A stretch of DNA of 64,000 nucleotides from positions 37,967,111 to 38,031,110 of the forward strand of contig NC_092576.1 in NCBI RefSeq assembly GCF_037975245.1, read 5' to 3'. The notes below the pieces were generated by a model. It searched no databases, was not told the origin of the DNA, and saw only the letters and a program-made list of their open reading frames with translations. The stretch's first letter is position 1. The number at the start of each line of letters is the position of its first letter. Below are positions 37,588 through 50,146 of this stretch, one piece after another. The position numbers and the translations under genes are program-made. Source of the stretch: Apostichopus japonicus (lineage: Eukaryota > Echinodermata > Holothuroidea > Aspidochirotida > Stichopodidae).

Positions 37588-37889
37588 ATCCCTTTTCAAT
37601 TGAGAAATATACAAGTAACCGTATTTCAAACATATATTGTACCGTGGTTATAAAAACATATTCAAGTAAGACTGTTTTTATCTTCATATAACGACTTTAC
37701 AGCAGCGGTTAACGCTCTTATTAAAACATGAACAATATATTATTAAGCAACTTGCCCATTTCACGAATTGATTCGGCACTGTTATAAACAACAACTTTTA
37801 AAGCTAGATATTTTAATAAAAGCCATTTCTTTCATTTGTTTGGATTAACAATTGAAATAAAAATATGATTCATCATTTCTGTCGACTCC

Positions 37890-38965
37890 TCAGAAATATA
37901 AAACAATAACCTGATGAATGGGCATATATGCATTCAGATGTTTTATGTTGGTTCAACAGTACTACATTGTTTTCGATTCATGAGGTTTTTGGGAGGAGGG
38001 CGTGGGGAGGGGCGTGGGATAACTAAGAGGAAATGAAGTTTTAGTAATTCGTAGCTACCAGATAAATTGATTTGACATCCGTAATAATTGTACCGATGCT
38101 TGTTAAACGAGCTGAAACTAGTAGGAAAATGAAGTTACAGATGTCATTCTAGGATATGACTGTGGAATAGGGAGGTTGTGATGTCATCACTCAAGAGACA
38201 CTTCGATATGCGTACACCAAGTTCAAAGTACATGACACCTTTGTTTTAGGTATGATTGAGAAACAACATTTCGAGCCTCTGTAGACCTCATGACAGTTGA
38301 CATTTAACGTTCACTACTATTACTAAGATATTCAAGTCAATGTTTGTTACATGCTGATGGCATGTTTAGTAATTATGTAATGCTCACACGTGCATGTAGC
38401 CATACATATTTTTTTTAATGTTATGACATTCGAAAATTACACCTTGACTCTATGACACAACGTAGACTAGACAGACCTTGCCGGGAAAAACAGGACAAGT
38501 TGACTTCAATTGACTACGTGAAATTTGGTTGCTTAAGTGATTGCGATATAACCATGTGAGTTAATTCCTTAATGGATTTTGACCATTTTGACAATTTTGT
38601 CATTTTGACACATCTTCAATGGCCATGAAATATGTTTTTTTTTTTCGTTTTCCAAAGACTTTAGGTAGAATTTTGATTATAACGAAGGATATGATAATTA
38701 CAAAAGTAATGCTCCATAGAGTGAGAGAATGTAGGATAATGACTGAAATGGTGTTCTGCTTTGGAATATTAGAAATGTTCTTGCCTTTGTATTTTATAAT
38801 CGTAAGAATTGGTTCTCATAAAATGCAAAAGGTGTACCAGACACTATATCATCACTCTGACAGTTTAAATATGTTAAATATGTTAAACTAAAGCTGTACA
38901 TTAGTAGGAATAAGGAAGTCAAACAATAACTAACCTTTTGACAAAAGGCCTAACTATAACGCAAC
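37890..38965. repeat. Tandem duplication R3, copy 1
   Basis: It shares ordered blocks with 38972-40030: AATAACCTGATG, TAGTAATTCGTAGCTACC, AGAGACACTTCGATAT, AGGTGTACCAGACACT and others, with an offset near 1.08 kb. Identity is high but interrupted by indels. No open frame is preserved in both copies, so it is noncoding or old. Confidence 0.85.
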
Positions 38966-38971
38966 ATTTCC

Positions 38972-40030
38972 TGAGAAATATAAAGCAATAACCTGATGCA
39001 TGGGCACATATGCATTCAGATGTTTTATATTGGTTCATCTTTACTACATCGTCCTCATTTCATGACACTTTTCTTTGTGGAGAAAATTGCAGGAAGGAGA
39101 GATTACTGAGAGAAAATGAAGTATTAGTAATTCGTAGCTACCGGAAGAATTGATTTGACATCTGTAAACATTGTACCGATGCTTGTTAATAGAGCTCAGA
39201 CTAGTAGGAAGTTAATGAAGTTACATATGTCATTTCCGGGATTTGGCTGAGGAATAGGGAGGTTGAGATTTCATGACTCAAGAGACACTTCGATATATGT
39301 ACACCAAGTTCAAGGTACATGACACCTTTGTTTTAGGGATAGATTGCAAAACAGCATTTCTAGCCTTTGTAGACAACATGCCAGTTAAAATTTAACGTTT
39401 ATTACTATCATTACTATTACTACTAAGATATGAAAGTCAAGTTTTGTTACATGCTGATGGCACTTCTAGTAATTACGTAATGCTGAAACGCACATGTATT
39501 CATACATATTATTTCATTTATGACATTCAAAATTACACCTTGACTCTATGACCCAACATAGACTAGACAGACCAGGACAAGTTACCATTCAATTCACTAC
39601 GTAAAATGTGGTTGCTTAAGGGATTGCGATATAATTGTGTGAGTTATTTTCTCCATGGGTTTAACATTGAGATCCTTTTGACACATCTGCAATGGCAGTG
39701 GAATACGTTTTACTTCCGTTTTTTAAAGACATGAGGCAGAATTTTGATTATAAAGAAGGATATGATAATTAAAAAAGTAATGCTCCATAGAGTGAGAGAA
39801 TGTAGGATAGTGACCAAAAAAGGTGTTCTTCTTTGGAATTTTATAAATGTCCTTGCCTTTGTGTTGTATCATCGATATAATAGTTCCCATGAAATGCAAA
39901 AGGTGTACCAGACACTGTATTATCACTGTGACAGTTTTAAATATGACTGTTATTTGATAAACCACAGCTGTACATGAATAGGAATAAGGAAGCCAAACAA
40001 GAACTAACCTATTGACAATGGGCCTAACTG
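38972..40030. repeat. Tandem duplication R3, copy 2
   Basis: This is the partner of 37890-38965 in direct orientation. Both copies end with GTGACAGTTT/CTGACAGTTT followed by GCTGTACAT(T/G). Confidence 0.85.
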
Positions 40031-42885
40031 TAACTCAACATTTACACTTTAGTTCTAGCTAGAATACGAACTGTCATACATTGTAACGACTAGAAACAAT
40101 ATCTAAATATCATATTGAAATTCTAAACCGTCAACAGAAGAGAATTACCTTAGAAATAGGTCCAGTCAAACGAAACTTGCACAGCCAGGTGTTTTAGCAG
40201 AGCCACGACTTATGTGTATTTCACTATGATATGTTCCAATTGTGTAGTATCAAAATGGCGTCTCCTGTTCGGGTTGCATATTTCCTAACACGCTTGTAGT
40301 CACTGACTAATCTCAAAGTTCATATTGACATTAAAGTAATCTGATGGGTCTACTATAGACACAAAAATTGAGAGGGTGTTTACTGGCTAAATGTAACAGA
40401 TGAAATGTTTGATATGGAAATTAACATTCTTTTGTAACTAATTGATGGGGTGCAAATAATTTCTTTCTGTAGAGTGAAGAGATAATGTTTTGTGACGCTT
40501 ATACTTTTACAAATGAAATTATTGTTAGTACTGTTATTAAACTTGAAAACATAATTAAAATACCGTGGTATATCTGAAGTTTAACAATGTACCGTATGTG
40601 AATCCTGATTTGTATTTTGCAAGAAGCTCTTGATTCTTGAAATATAAAACGTATATATGATTTTCAGAAAAGTATTGAGTTACATTAGTTGCGTCAATGG
40701 AAGAAAAAGACGAAATGTATCATAATCAATTAGAACAAGGAAAATAAACTAATTTTGGTAAGATCATTAGATTAGACTTGTTGTTATGTTCCGTGCAGAT
40801 TACTATAGAAGATAAAAATACTTAGGTACAATGCAGGTCAATTGCCCTCCGAACCTTTACAGATATCGCATATAGCATATTATACAGACTCAAAGTATTA
40901 TTTACTTTCTCTTTTCATCTTATTCTAGACTGGCAACGATTCAGTGATAACTGAGACCACATATTGTTAACATGTGCTACGGAAAGGGTGCAACATGACT
41001 CTTTTTTCTTGTTACTTGTGAAACTGTTATTTAGCAATACACTTGCAATTCGAGGAGTTGTAGAGTCGTAAAGTTCGCCAAAAGCCACAAGTGACAACAT
41101 CAGCCATCGTTCTTTATGTTGAGTAAATTATAAACGCCTGGACTTTAGACGTTTGTAAATAACTTGCAATGTATTACAACCATGTAATGTGTAGCAATTA
41201 AATAACAGATTTGATTTCAGAAAAATTGTTGCAATCAGTGAACGATAACTATACTATTAATGCATATGCTGTTACCCCCTGTATGCTGTTCGATATATTA
41301 ACAACCATAAATAAATTGTTAGCATTGGCTAACGATCATCACATGACTCACAAACGCTTTGGTATGCATAGGTTGACGACTAAACGCTTTCATTACTAGC
41401 ATGTACCATCTGTTTATACGTTTGGCTCTCATGGCTTCACATGGGAGTACCGTAAGCAATACAATATGATCATTGATGTGATCATCATATTAACATATTG
41501 ATATCATGATAACGGAAAGTGAAACTACTACCTCGTGCTATTACAATTGAGATTCATATTCACACGCAATTAGGATAGGTTTTGTTATCAAAAGTGATAT
41601 CAATCTCATTATTTGTTATTGTTTGTTTTGCTTTAATATATCATCGTATGCAATGCAATGTTAAGATATAGTTTGGTATCGACATCATGTCTACCCTAAT
41701 GATGTAAGCCAATTGGTTTCCCTTGCTCTCCTAAACTACAGGTCAATATAACGTTACCATGCGACCGTCTTGCGGCTTTACATATAATGATAGATACCTG
41801 GCGGAAGTCAATCATTTGAACCAAAGTTCATCCAAAGAGAAAGTTACCTTGGTTGACAAAATGCAAAGAGCGTTTTGAGTTTGTTTTCCTTTAAATAAGT
41901 CTACGAATAATTGCCATCAGAACAAATTAAACCCCTCCTTAAGTTTGTCACTGAATTGAGAGTTTTGGTCTAGTGTGAATAAGTTTGAATAATCTGTACA
42001 TTTTATCTACACAGATACTATTTTCAAATTAGCTTAAGACGTAATAAAATATTTTATTTCATTATTTGCAAATAATCATGAACAATAAATATCAATAACT
42101 TAACGACGAGCTATATGTATCGAGTTGTATTAACATTAATGCTCGAAGTAAGTACCAAAATACTGCCTAAGTCAGAGAATGTATATAGTAAGATATAAGA
42201 CAACACCCCATAGGTTTGCATCGTATATGACATGGATTGACTCAAGCCTCTTTGTTTAATAACTGACCACCTCATTTATGCTTTGTAGTCGTTTCTAAAC
42301 TTTAAGTAAAGTCAAGTTATACAATAAACTAACACACTGCAATGTATTAAATAACTATATGTTTTGTCCGCCTTCAAACACGAGGGCACGATGCACCATA
42401 GCTATTACAATATCATCACAAGTAGGCCGATTCAGCAATATACTATTCAAACCCTTTATCAAAAGTAATACGTACCAAGCAGTAACAATACAGTCTTTCT
42501 TTATTGATATGAACGTGATTGGGGCACTTGACATTGCATTTTATGTTATAATAGGCTCATGCAATCAACCAAAGTTCATCTAAAACGAAAGCAAATCTTG
42601 TATTGGCCAACACTACTTTGTTTATTGAGCAAACAAAACTATCCATCAATTATATAGCAACTGATATTTTGTAATACGCATGGTTAAACCTCCTTCAGCT
42701 GTTGATATAAATAACGGTAACCTTGTATAGGCAAACTAATGTTGGCGATATTTTACGATAATGCTTGAAACTTGAAACCGATGTAAGTACAAACGGCATT
42801 ATTCAACGTTCAACGTATTAAATTGGGGGCAACAAGCAAAACAAGCATTGATCAGTGCAGTTCTAGCAATGTCATTGCAATACTC

Positions 42886-42908
42886 CATATATATATATAT
42901 ATATATAT
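42886..42908. repeat. Short (TA)n run
   Basis: A 23-bp TA dinucleotide run in intergenic sequence. Confidence 0.9.
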
Positions 42909-43975
42909 GTTTTAATATAATGGCAACTTTACTCTGACAGTCTAGACTTCACAAATTGTGTTATATTAAACAAACATCGACATATTACTTTCCGTTATAT
43001 ATCATTGGTACAAATACAGCTCAGCCATAAAGTTCAATACAAAGCTTCATCACTGTATAAAGGTGTAACTAAACTAATTTTAATTTATTTCACAAAACAT
43101 GGATGTCAATTTGGAGCGAAACTTCTACTATTTACAGAACTCTGCGAGGAGGTAATGGGCGTAACATTTGTGAGGGTGGCTAATGTGTGTGTTCACAAGT
43201 GTGGGCGTGACAACAGTGATATACTGGTGTGATTGAAGCTGCATGATAGGTTTAGTGATATTCGTATTAGATAATTTGTCATCAGTAAAATTTGATAAAA
43301 TAGGTTGACAGTAAAGAATGAGTAAATACTAGATAGTATACTTTTTTGAAGGGACATGATTTAGGTTGGAAAAGTTTGAACCGATGTATGGTAGCACTGC
43401 CAGTCTGTATTAAAATAATTGAAATAAGTTGACATGGCTGATGATAGGAAGTGATATCATATGTTCGTCATGTATATTATCTTATTTATATTAGGAGAAC
43501 ATCAAAGTTTTGTTGGAGGTCCAAGGTCAACGAAAATCGATGTAACAAGTTATTGTAATCATAATTACAACCATACTTTAATTTAATATATGTGGACTTT
43601 ACCTTCAATACCTAATAACCATGAATCTCGTTATATTCAGTAGGAGGTCATTTGATATCAACATTGGTTGATCGTTTAATAAATTGTTACCATGTTACAA
43701 ACAGGACAGATTGTGTAACAACACGTTTGTGAAATGGTTAGCTAAGATATGTAAGTAGTTAGTTAAGGCAATCAAGTTCGTAGTTTAAGATGATATGTAG
43801 TCATTGTTATTATTATTTAACACACGAAAATACTGTTTTCTACCCAGTTGGGTAAGCATATATTAAAACATAGAATTATTGTTCTTCATATTTAGCTTTC
43901 GAGACAAATTAAATGCTGAAGTATAACAATAACGTACTATTTCTTGTGTATTTTCTGTGTGAAAGTTTGAAGATC

Positions 43976-43979
43976 TTAA
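43976..43979. other. Left TTAA target-site duplication
   Basis: TTAA directly precedes the left inverted repeat and matches the TTAA after the right end. Confidence 0.7.
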
Positions 43980-44533
43980 AGGTCAAGCGACACGTAGACT
44001 TGACTTTGCATAATATTAAACTTAACAATTCTTACATTAACAAAAACCCAACACCGCGATTTTTTTCCGTCTCCAAAGGGGTAGAAATCGGTAAAAAGTA
44101 CTATTACGTAATAGATTCAGTGACGTCACGGGGGGAGCGCAGAAGAGTGCAAACTGTATATGTTCTGCGCAGTTCATTGGGTATGTAGAAATCTCAAACT
44201 TCTCGAAAATATTACCTTTTTCAGCAGTCTGTTACAAGAAAGTTAAGATTTGGATTAAGATGAAAAATCACAAATTTATACATAAGACATCGAACAAAAC
44301 ATCCATTGACTTCTTTTTTCATAAATTCCTTGCATTTTCTTCCTATCAAGCAACATAAACTCCGCAAAAATCGGCTAGATTGACTCGTTCAGGGAAAGCC
44401 GAAAACAAATGACGTCATTTGTTTACCAAGTCGAAAGTGCATGATATCGTCGCTTGGAACTGCTTACAGTTTCTATACACGCACTGTAGTACGCATATAT
44501 ACACAGCACAGCATAGCTTATACATATCGCGAA

Positions 44534-46341
44534 ATGGCTGCCGGTGGCATTGACACACTGTATTTAGATAGCAACGGCGAAAAAGTAAGGGAAATGGAGG
44601 ACATGGTGGACGATCGTGGGGAAGTTTTTCCCTACATGTTCGAACCGGAGACCAGCGAAGAGGAAGCGGGATCGGACAGCGATGTCGAAATTGATCGTCT
44701 TGACGGAATATAACGGTAACGTTACGCCAAGCGTACTATACTGTATATAGGATAGTTGTGTCACTAGTTAGGCCTATAACCGATAAATGTTTCCTAACTT
44801 TGCTCATACACTTAGCTAGCCAATTTGTTGATGGGGCAGCAAAATTAACATGAATGTGCGGTCGAGTTAAGTTAAGGAAGTTACTATTTTCCTTAAAAGT
44901 TGTGGCAGCACATGCCCCAGGAACATGTCACACAGACATATTTCATTTGGTTAGTCGATTGAAGGAGCCAATTGGAAGAGTGCACAACAAATTCAGAGGT
45001 GGCCTATTATTAATTTCCTAGCAGTTGTAGGCCTAGTGGCAAATTAGTGAAGTTACCACAAATCAGGGAAAGGGTGGGGGAGGGAGAAGGTGGCACCTCA
45101 CACCAGCTTTTTGTCATTTCCGCTTGAGCTAATTTCATAACCAGATTTTCTCAATCTAGGGAATGGATTCAGAAGTGGGAAAGAGTTGGAAAAGAGGCAA
45201 CATCGGCCTGTTTTATTTTCCTTTGCAGCATTGTCCCAACAGAGGCAAGACTTCTAAGAAGAGGCTACCCCCTCCTTACTAGTGATGTTACTTGTAAGCA
45301 GCTTCAACGGTAGATTGCCCTTCAGAGGTGCCCCTTTTCTATTTTGACATGTTAGTACAAAATGCCCTAATAATTGAGGTTGGTATGAAGTCATTGAATT
45401 GGCTCTTTATTATTTGAACTGGTTTGTATTGTTTACAGGTGTCATTGTGGCCAATGTGCTGTGATGCCTACAGCAAGGGAGTGTAGATGCTGCAGCGAAA
45501 TAGATAAGTAAGGACTGTGATGGATGAAGAAGGTGCTGCATGCATCACCTTACACCCAGGTTTTGAAGCTATGTGCCTGAACCCATTGTTTCTTCAGACA
45601 GCCTACTACATGTACCGTCAACAGTATGGTGGACGTGCACAGGAAGACAGGATCCAAGAGTAAGTATAGAATACATTATTTTTGTTGTATACCTTTATTC
45701 ATTGCTCTGACCTGCTGTTGAAAGATGTAACAATACAGAGGGTGTATTCATGGTTTAGTTTTGTTTCGTTGTGAAAGGATAACATTAAGATATAGATTTG
45801 ATCAAGAAAATTTGTGCACCATGTTCAAAACCTGCTTCTGATTAGGTCATTTTGTCCAAAAACTGGTGTTATGTCCTTGAGGTTAACCCTTATCATGCTG
45901 ACTGACATAGTAGTCATTAACACTGAGCCATGGAACCAAATGCCACACAAAAAATGTCCACCATGCTTGTGCACGATCCATTTACAAATTTTAGTCCCCG
46001 AGATACAATGATCAGTTTGTATAAATGGCATAGCTAGGCTTACTTTAGGGAGCCAGATTTAGGGGCCAAGCAAATTCTGGAAAAAATTCTAGAAATTTAT
46101 TTTAAAATTGACGTCCCCAGATAGCTACCAAGCTTTTGTGTGTCTTCATCTTTTATAGCTGGTTTTCATATGATTATTTTACAGGAAATACAGACACACA
46201 GCATACAGACAACTTGCACGGATGAGCTAGCAGTTTTTAGGGAAGGAGATTTGTGTTGTTCTCCTATCCTATGCAGTAAGGAGGATTAGAGAAGCTTTAC
46301 CATCTGAACAGTATGAAGGATTTAAATTATCAAGACTGTGA
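44534..46341 (+). pseudogene. Broken gene for a P2X7-type ballast (C-terminal cytoplasmic) domain
   Basis: Exons are about 44534-44715, 45439-45659 (holding a frameshift) and 46185-46341. Exon 1 starts MAAGGIDTLYLD and is acidic, with PYMFEPETSEEE. Exon 2 has RCHCGQCAVMPTARECRCC, then CITLHPGFEAMCLN and LQTAYYMYRQQYG. Exon 3 has KYRHTAYRQLARMS, QFLGKEICVVL, VRRIREALPSEQYEGFKL. This follows the order of the human P2X7 C-terminal region (WCxCGxC, CC, CIT, AYRxxxxW, IR..FP, Y.GFK). Lesions are TAA at 44711-44713, a one-base shift near 45509-45513, and TAG at 46228-46230 at the conserved Trp. No P2X channel domain is present. The family's zinc-binding role is known only from P2X7. Confidence 0.8.
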
Positions 46342-47226
46342 GAATGTGGACTGTTTGTGACAAGTCATAGTATCAGTTCTGCAAAGTTTTATAAAAACAG
46401 GGTTCAGTCCTGTCTGTTTTGTGGCTGAATGGTGAACATTTTGGAATTCCAGCTTACGTTTTTCTGGTTCATAGTATTAACTACAATCTTGGATGAAATT
46501 TTACATTTTCAAGTTTGGGAAGTACATAACAGTAATAAATAATAAAAACTCAAGTTAATTTTTTGTATGTATTCTCTCTTGTAAGCAAAGCTTTCACTTC
46601 TAGTAGCCTGCCAACAAAATCTGGATGATTGAAATCTCAAATATACTAGGTTAAAATAGAAGAATAGTTTGAATAAAGTACCCTAAACCACTATGTCAAT
46701 GGGATCTGGAGAGCTTAGGCTTTAATTTTAATAAAAGTGTCATGAGAATCAATCTGAAATTGTTCATTAATCCATGGAATATCAAGGTTACTTGATCATA
46801 AATGAGATAAAAAAATCACATTTTATCCCATAAGGGGAACAAACAGCAAATTTCTGTCAATTCCTTTCGAGAAAAAACAAAAAATTGGCAACATGTTTGA
46901 AACACCAAAGTTGCATACAAATAGTAAGTCAGCATGAAATTTATATTTATGAAGTCTAAGCTCTCTAGAAAGGAAGAGTTGTCATTGGAACTTTTTTTTT
47001 AATATAATGTTATCATTACTAATAGTTAGTTACAATGGAAACCAGATGTAAGTAAAACTTGAATGTAAAACTTTAGCAACTTCCCGAAAGGCTGGTAGCG
47101 ACCTGTTAATTAACACTGCTCTGCAGCTGTGCCAAAACATCATGTGAACAGACGATTCACAGAGTCGATTGCTCCCCACTACAATGAAACGAAATTAGAA
47201 ATTGGGAGGCCATCAACTACAGTACT

Positions 47227-47580
47227 TCAGCAAAGCTTTTGAAATCTGCTTCGGTGTTGTTTTATGGCATCCTCATTGTTCGGATGAACATAGGAGCTTG
47301 CAAGTGGTGGGGGCTCTTTTCTGACAGGAACAGGACACTCCTCTCCCAGAGTTCCACTTCTGCAGAAGTTGTTGCAAGCAGTCAAGAAGTTCCCATACAT
47401 AATCTGTAGAATAGTAAAGATATGAAGAATAATATAATAATAGTTCATAAAAACATACCATTTAGATAGAGGCATTCCAATCACTCCATTTCCGTCAATA
47501 GGCATGGCACAGTCGTCAGTCAAGTCTTTGGATGCCCAACTAAAGACGACAGCTGAGTACACCTCAATTGGTGTGGATAC
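47227..47580 (-). pseudogene. Possible 3' exons of the THAP gene
   Basis: An open minus-strand segment reads STPIEVYSAVVFSWASKD, DDCAMPIDGNGVIGMPLSKW, crosses an AT-rich piece with donor GTATGT and acceptor TTCTACAG, then continues YGNFLTACNNFCRSGTLGEE, PVPVRKEPPPLASSYVHP, EDAIKQHRSRF to TGA. Amino-acid composition looks coding and the intron signals are good, but splicing them shifts frame. I do not recognise the family. It most likely belongs to the transposon. Confidence 0.4.
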
Positions 47581-48008
47581 ATGGGTCAGGTTTGCAGGCA
47601 GGATGTGTGGTCATTGTCTCAGTAGCTTAACCACTGTTTATGTAGTAAAGTAAACATGTGGACAGAGTAACATCCTGTCCCATCCCCTTGTTATCCATGG
47701 TAAAAGAGTGTATAAGATGCAACTTTCACCATTTGTATTTAGTAGCAGATATCCAGCCAAGTGGAGATATAATATACTCTGTTAAATCCAACTACTTGTT
47801 TGTGCCTTTATTTCTTGTTCACATACAGCTGTGACAGCTCTACCAGATACAGTATGTATATGCTAATTGAAGTAAAGACTGATGGCCTCACCACACATTC
47901 CAGACTGCCCCACAGTGTTGGTGTCAAAATTAATAATGATCCTCTATCCAGAAAGTTATGGCACCAATTGATTTTCCAGACTAATCTACTATCAATCTTG
48001 AAAATTAC

Positions 48009-48246
48009 CTTGAAGCGTCATCTTTGTCATGTTCAGATGAGTTAACTGATGGAGTGTAGTCCGGACTACCTGGCGGTTTTTCGGTGTATCCCGGTGTGGA
48101 TGCCACAGCAGCAGACGGACCATCATCGCCACTGTGAGATGGCCCTGGTTGCTTTGATGGTGTTCTTGTCTCTGTTGGTCCAGCCAGCAACTTCAATGGT
48201 GGTAGGGGGACCAGTGAACACTGGACTTCTACATGTGTTACATTCA
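48009..48246 (-). pseudogene. Linker exon of the THAP gene
   Basis: It follows TTTTCAG and ends TTCAAG|GTAATT. Joined to the THAP exon in phase, it reads MNVTHVEVQCSLVPLPP, then a Ser/Pro/Asp-rich stretch (KQPGPSHSGDDGPSAAV, GYTEKPPGSPDYTPS). THAP transposases usually have such a low-complexity linker between the THAP domain and the catalytic region. The exon itself has no stop. Confidence 0.6.
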
Positions 48247-49545
48247 CTGAAAATTAGAATAAACGCTTATTATACCACACACATACAGTAGGCTGCTCTT
48301 GGACAGGGGTCAGCTGCCTAGATGGTTCACTTATCTTTTCTGAAGGAGAGCATATCCTCCTGCTTTATGTGGCTGCAAAAATATGGGCCACTCACACCAT
48401 GAGCATTGCAATTGACTTCAGCTTGGTTTCATATAGTATAACTACAATGTAATCTCCCTTCTCTCAGTAACTATAGATGTAGCCTTTTTATTTTCCTGTG
48501 AAGCCATCAGGTATAGCCTCCTCAACCACTCTCGTCAGGCAGGCGGATATGATGGATAAAATACAATGTATATTATCCCCTAGTCAGCCTGCCCGATGTG
48601 CAGTTTTAATTGCTATTTTGCTTTCAACGAGTACTGTTTCTAAAATGTTGGCCCCTGTACTCACTTCTGCTATAGAATACTCTATAGATGTATGAAACTT
48701 TTCCATTCTTCCTTGTATTACCCTAGCTTACACTTCTCTACCACATTTTCTCCCGCACCACCCCATCCCCATCCATCAATCTCTTAAAGCCTATTTATGG
48801 GGACCTTTCTGCCGTAATACTGCTGCCTCCTTGCTGCCTGCTGCCTCTGGTAGCTTGCCCCCCATATACATGCCTCGATGTTTTACTGGTGGAGATTCCT
48901 TGTATCCCGTTCAAAACTGACTACTTCAAACTTTAATGCCTGTCACCACCCTCCCCTCCCCCATTTCCCAACTGTTTTTCGGTAATATGAAGCACATGTC
49001 TATAAGATCATGCTACCTTTAGATGGAGATGTACATTCTGCAGAATCCTGCCTTTATTTTCACTGCAGTTGGTTGGGGAACAGCTTCTAAATTAATCTAA
49101 GTATTGAAAATTGGGAAAGAAAATAACAAGGAAGTTATGAAAGTTCATTTAAGAAAGCAGTTTGATATATTTGAAAGTACCTATCACAAGCGTTTTCTCT
49201 TGTAACAAAAATTGCAGCCCTACCAACAAAAATGGCAAAATATAGGGATGTCATTTACTGTGAAATATATGAGCTATGACTCTGAGTATATAGATAGGTG
49301 GGAGCACATTATAATATTGGGCAAAATGACATGCAAACATCTTATGCTTGTTATTCTGGATTTTTCATGATGTACTACAGATAAAAAGTTAATATAGCCC
49401 TAGCCTACGCCTAACTTTATCGTCGCCGTACCTAATTTAGGGCCTAACTAACTGAACGAAATTATAAGAATTAGCCTACTGTAAGTTAGTAATAATACCA
49501 AGTTAGTCCTTGTTGTAGTAGGCCTAGGCCAGAAAATACACTTAC

Positions 49546-49800
49546 TCTTTTCCGATCCAGCTTCGCAACTACTTAGTACTGGTCTACTTGTTTCTATATC
49601 TCCTCGAGATTTGAAGATACTTTCTCCAAATAGAGAAGGAACGGCATTGTCTTGTAGACGGCGAGCTTTTGGTGTTCCAAGTCCAAGTTGCGCGGATAGG
49701 CGATAGGAATCGAAACTTTAACTGGTGAAGGGCGCACTGCACACATAAGATTCGCTCGAAGGTCCAAGCCAATCTGTACTTAGGCAGCTAGGCTGGCTGA
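49546..49800 (-). pseudogene. Broken THAP zinc-finger exon of the Kolobok-type element
   Basis: The minus frame reads TDWLGPSSESYVCSAPFTS, stop, SFDSYRLSAQLGLGTPKA and RRLQDNAVPSLFGE. This is the second half of a THAP domain: D(W)..S....VCS.HF...F, then RRL...AVPS(L/I)F. The zinc-ligand His of C-S-A-H-F is Pro here and TAA (49720-49718) interrupts the domain, so DNA binding should be lost. The exon ends AAGA|GTAAGT, phase 1, and joins in frame to the exon at 48246-48009. The first half of the domain would lie in an earlier exon that I did not identify. Confidence 0.7.
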
Positions 49801-50142
49801 GTGCACTGGTACTAAGCTATCGCTGTTTACAGTGTTTGACGAACACGAAACTTTCTTGTACTGTTGTGCACCCATTCTCATCTGATATTTTGTTTACTGT
49901 TCGTGACGTATTGTTTACGGCTTTGATCTCGGTTAGCATATTAGGCATATCTAGCTTTGGTAACATTGGCGGTTCCCCCCCCCCCCGTGACGTCATTATC
50001 TTACGGAATTAGCTTGGTTATTAACTTAATTAAAACAGCAAAGAAACAATTGTGGAACTCCAAATTTGGAATATATGGTTTTGATATGTAGCTTTTCAAT
50101 TTGTGTATGTTTGAAGGAAATCTATTACGTGTCACTTGACCT

Positions 50143-50146
50143 TTAA
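50143..50146. other. Right TTAA target-site duplication
   Basis: TTAA directly follows the right inverted repeat, as expected for Kolobok insertion. Confidence 0.7.

Larger units (their letters stand above)
33658..43975. other. Ten-kilobase gene-poor region
   Basis: I see no gene here on either strand. It holds a (TA)n run at 33853-33906, a degenerate TCACA-type array at 34975-35170, a poly-T/poly-G run at 36200-36226, a SINE at 37215-37587, a large tandem duplication at 37890-40030, and a (TA)n run at 42886-42908. Faint similarity between about 41750-42150 and 42540-42800 may be another old duplication. Confidence 0.4.
43980..50142. mobile_element. 6.2-kb Kolobok-type DNA transposon with P2X7 ballast and THAP genes
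   Basis: The left end reads AGGTCAAGCGACACGTA and the right end is its inverse, TACGTGTCACTTGACCT, 16 of 17 matching. TTAA flanks both ends directly (43976-43979 and 50143-50146). Beyond the termini, TGACGTCA followed by a G run recurs in inverted orientation at nearly equal distances from the ends (141 and 147 bp). TTAA target duplication and a THAP-bearing transposase are hallmarks of the Kolobok superfamily. The minus-strand THAP gene and plus-strand ballast gene are convergent. Both are broken, and no complete catalytic core is visible. Confidence 0.75.

Noticed and set aside
44534-46341. A P2X purinergic channel gene
   Set aside because: Only the cytoplasmic ballast domain is encoded; no transmembrane or ATP-binding ectodomain exons are visible, and the locus is enclosed by transposon ends.
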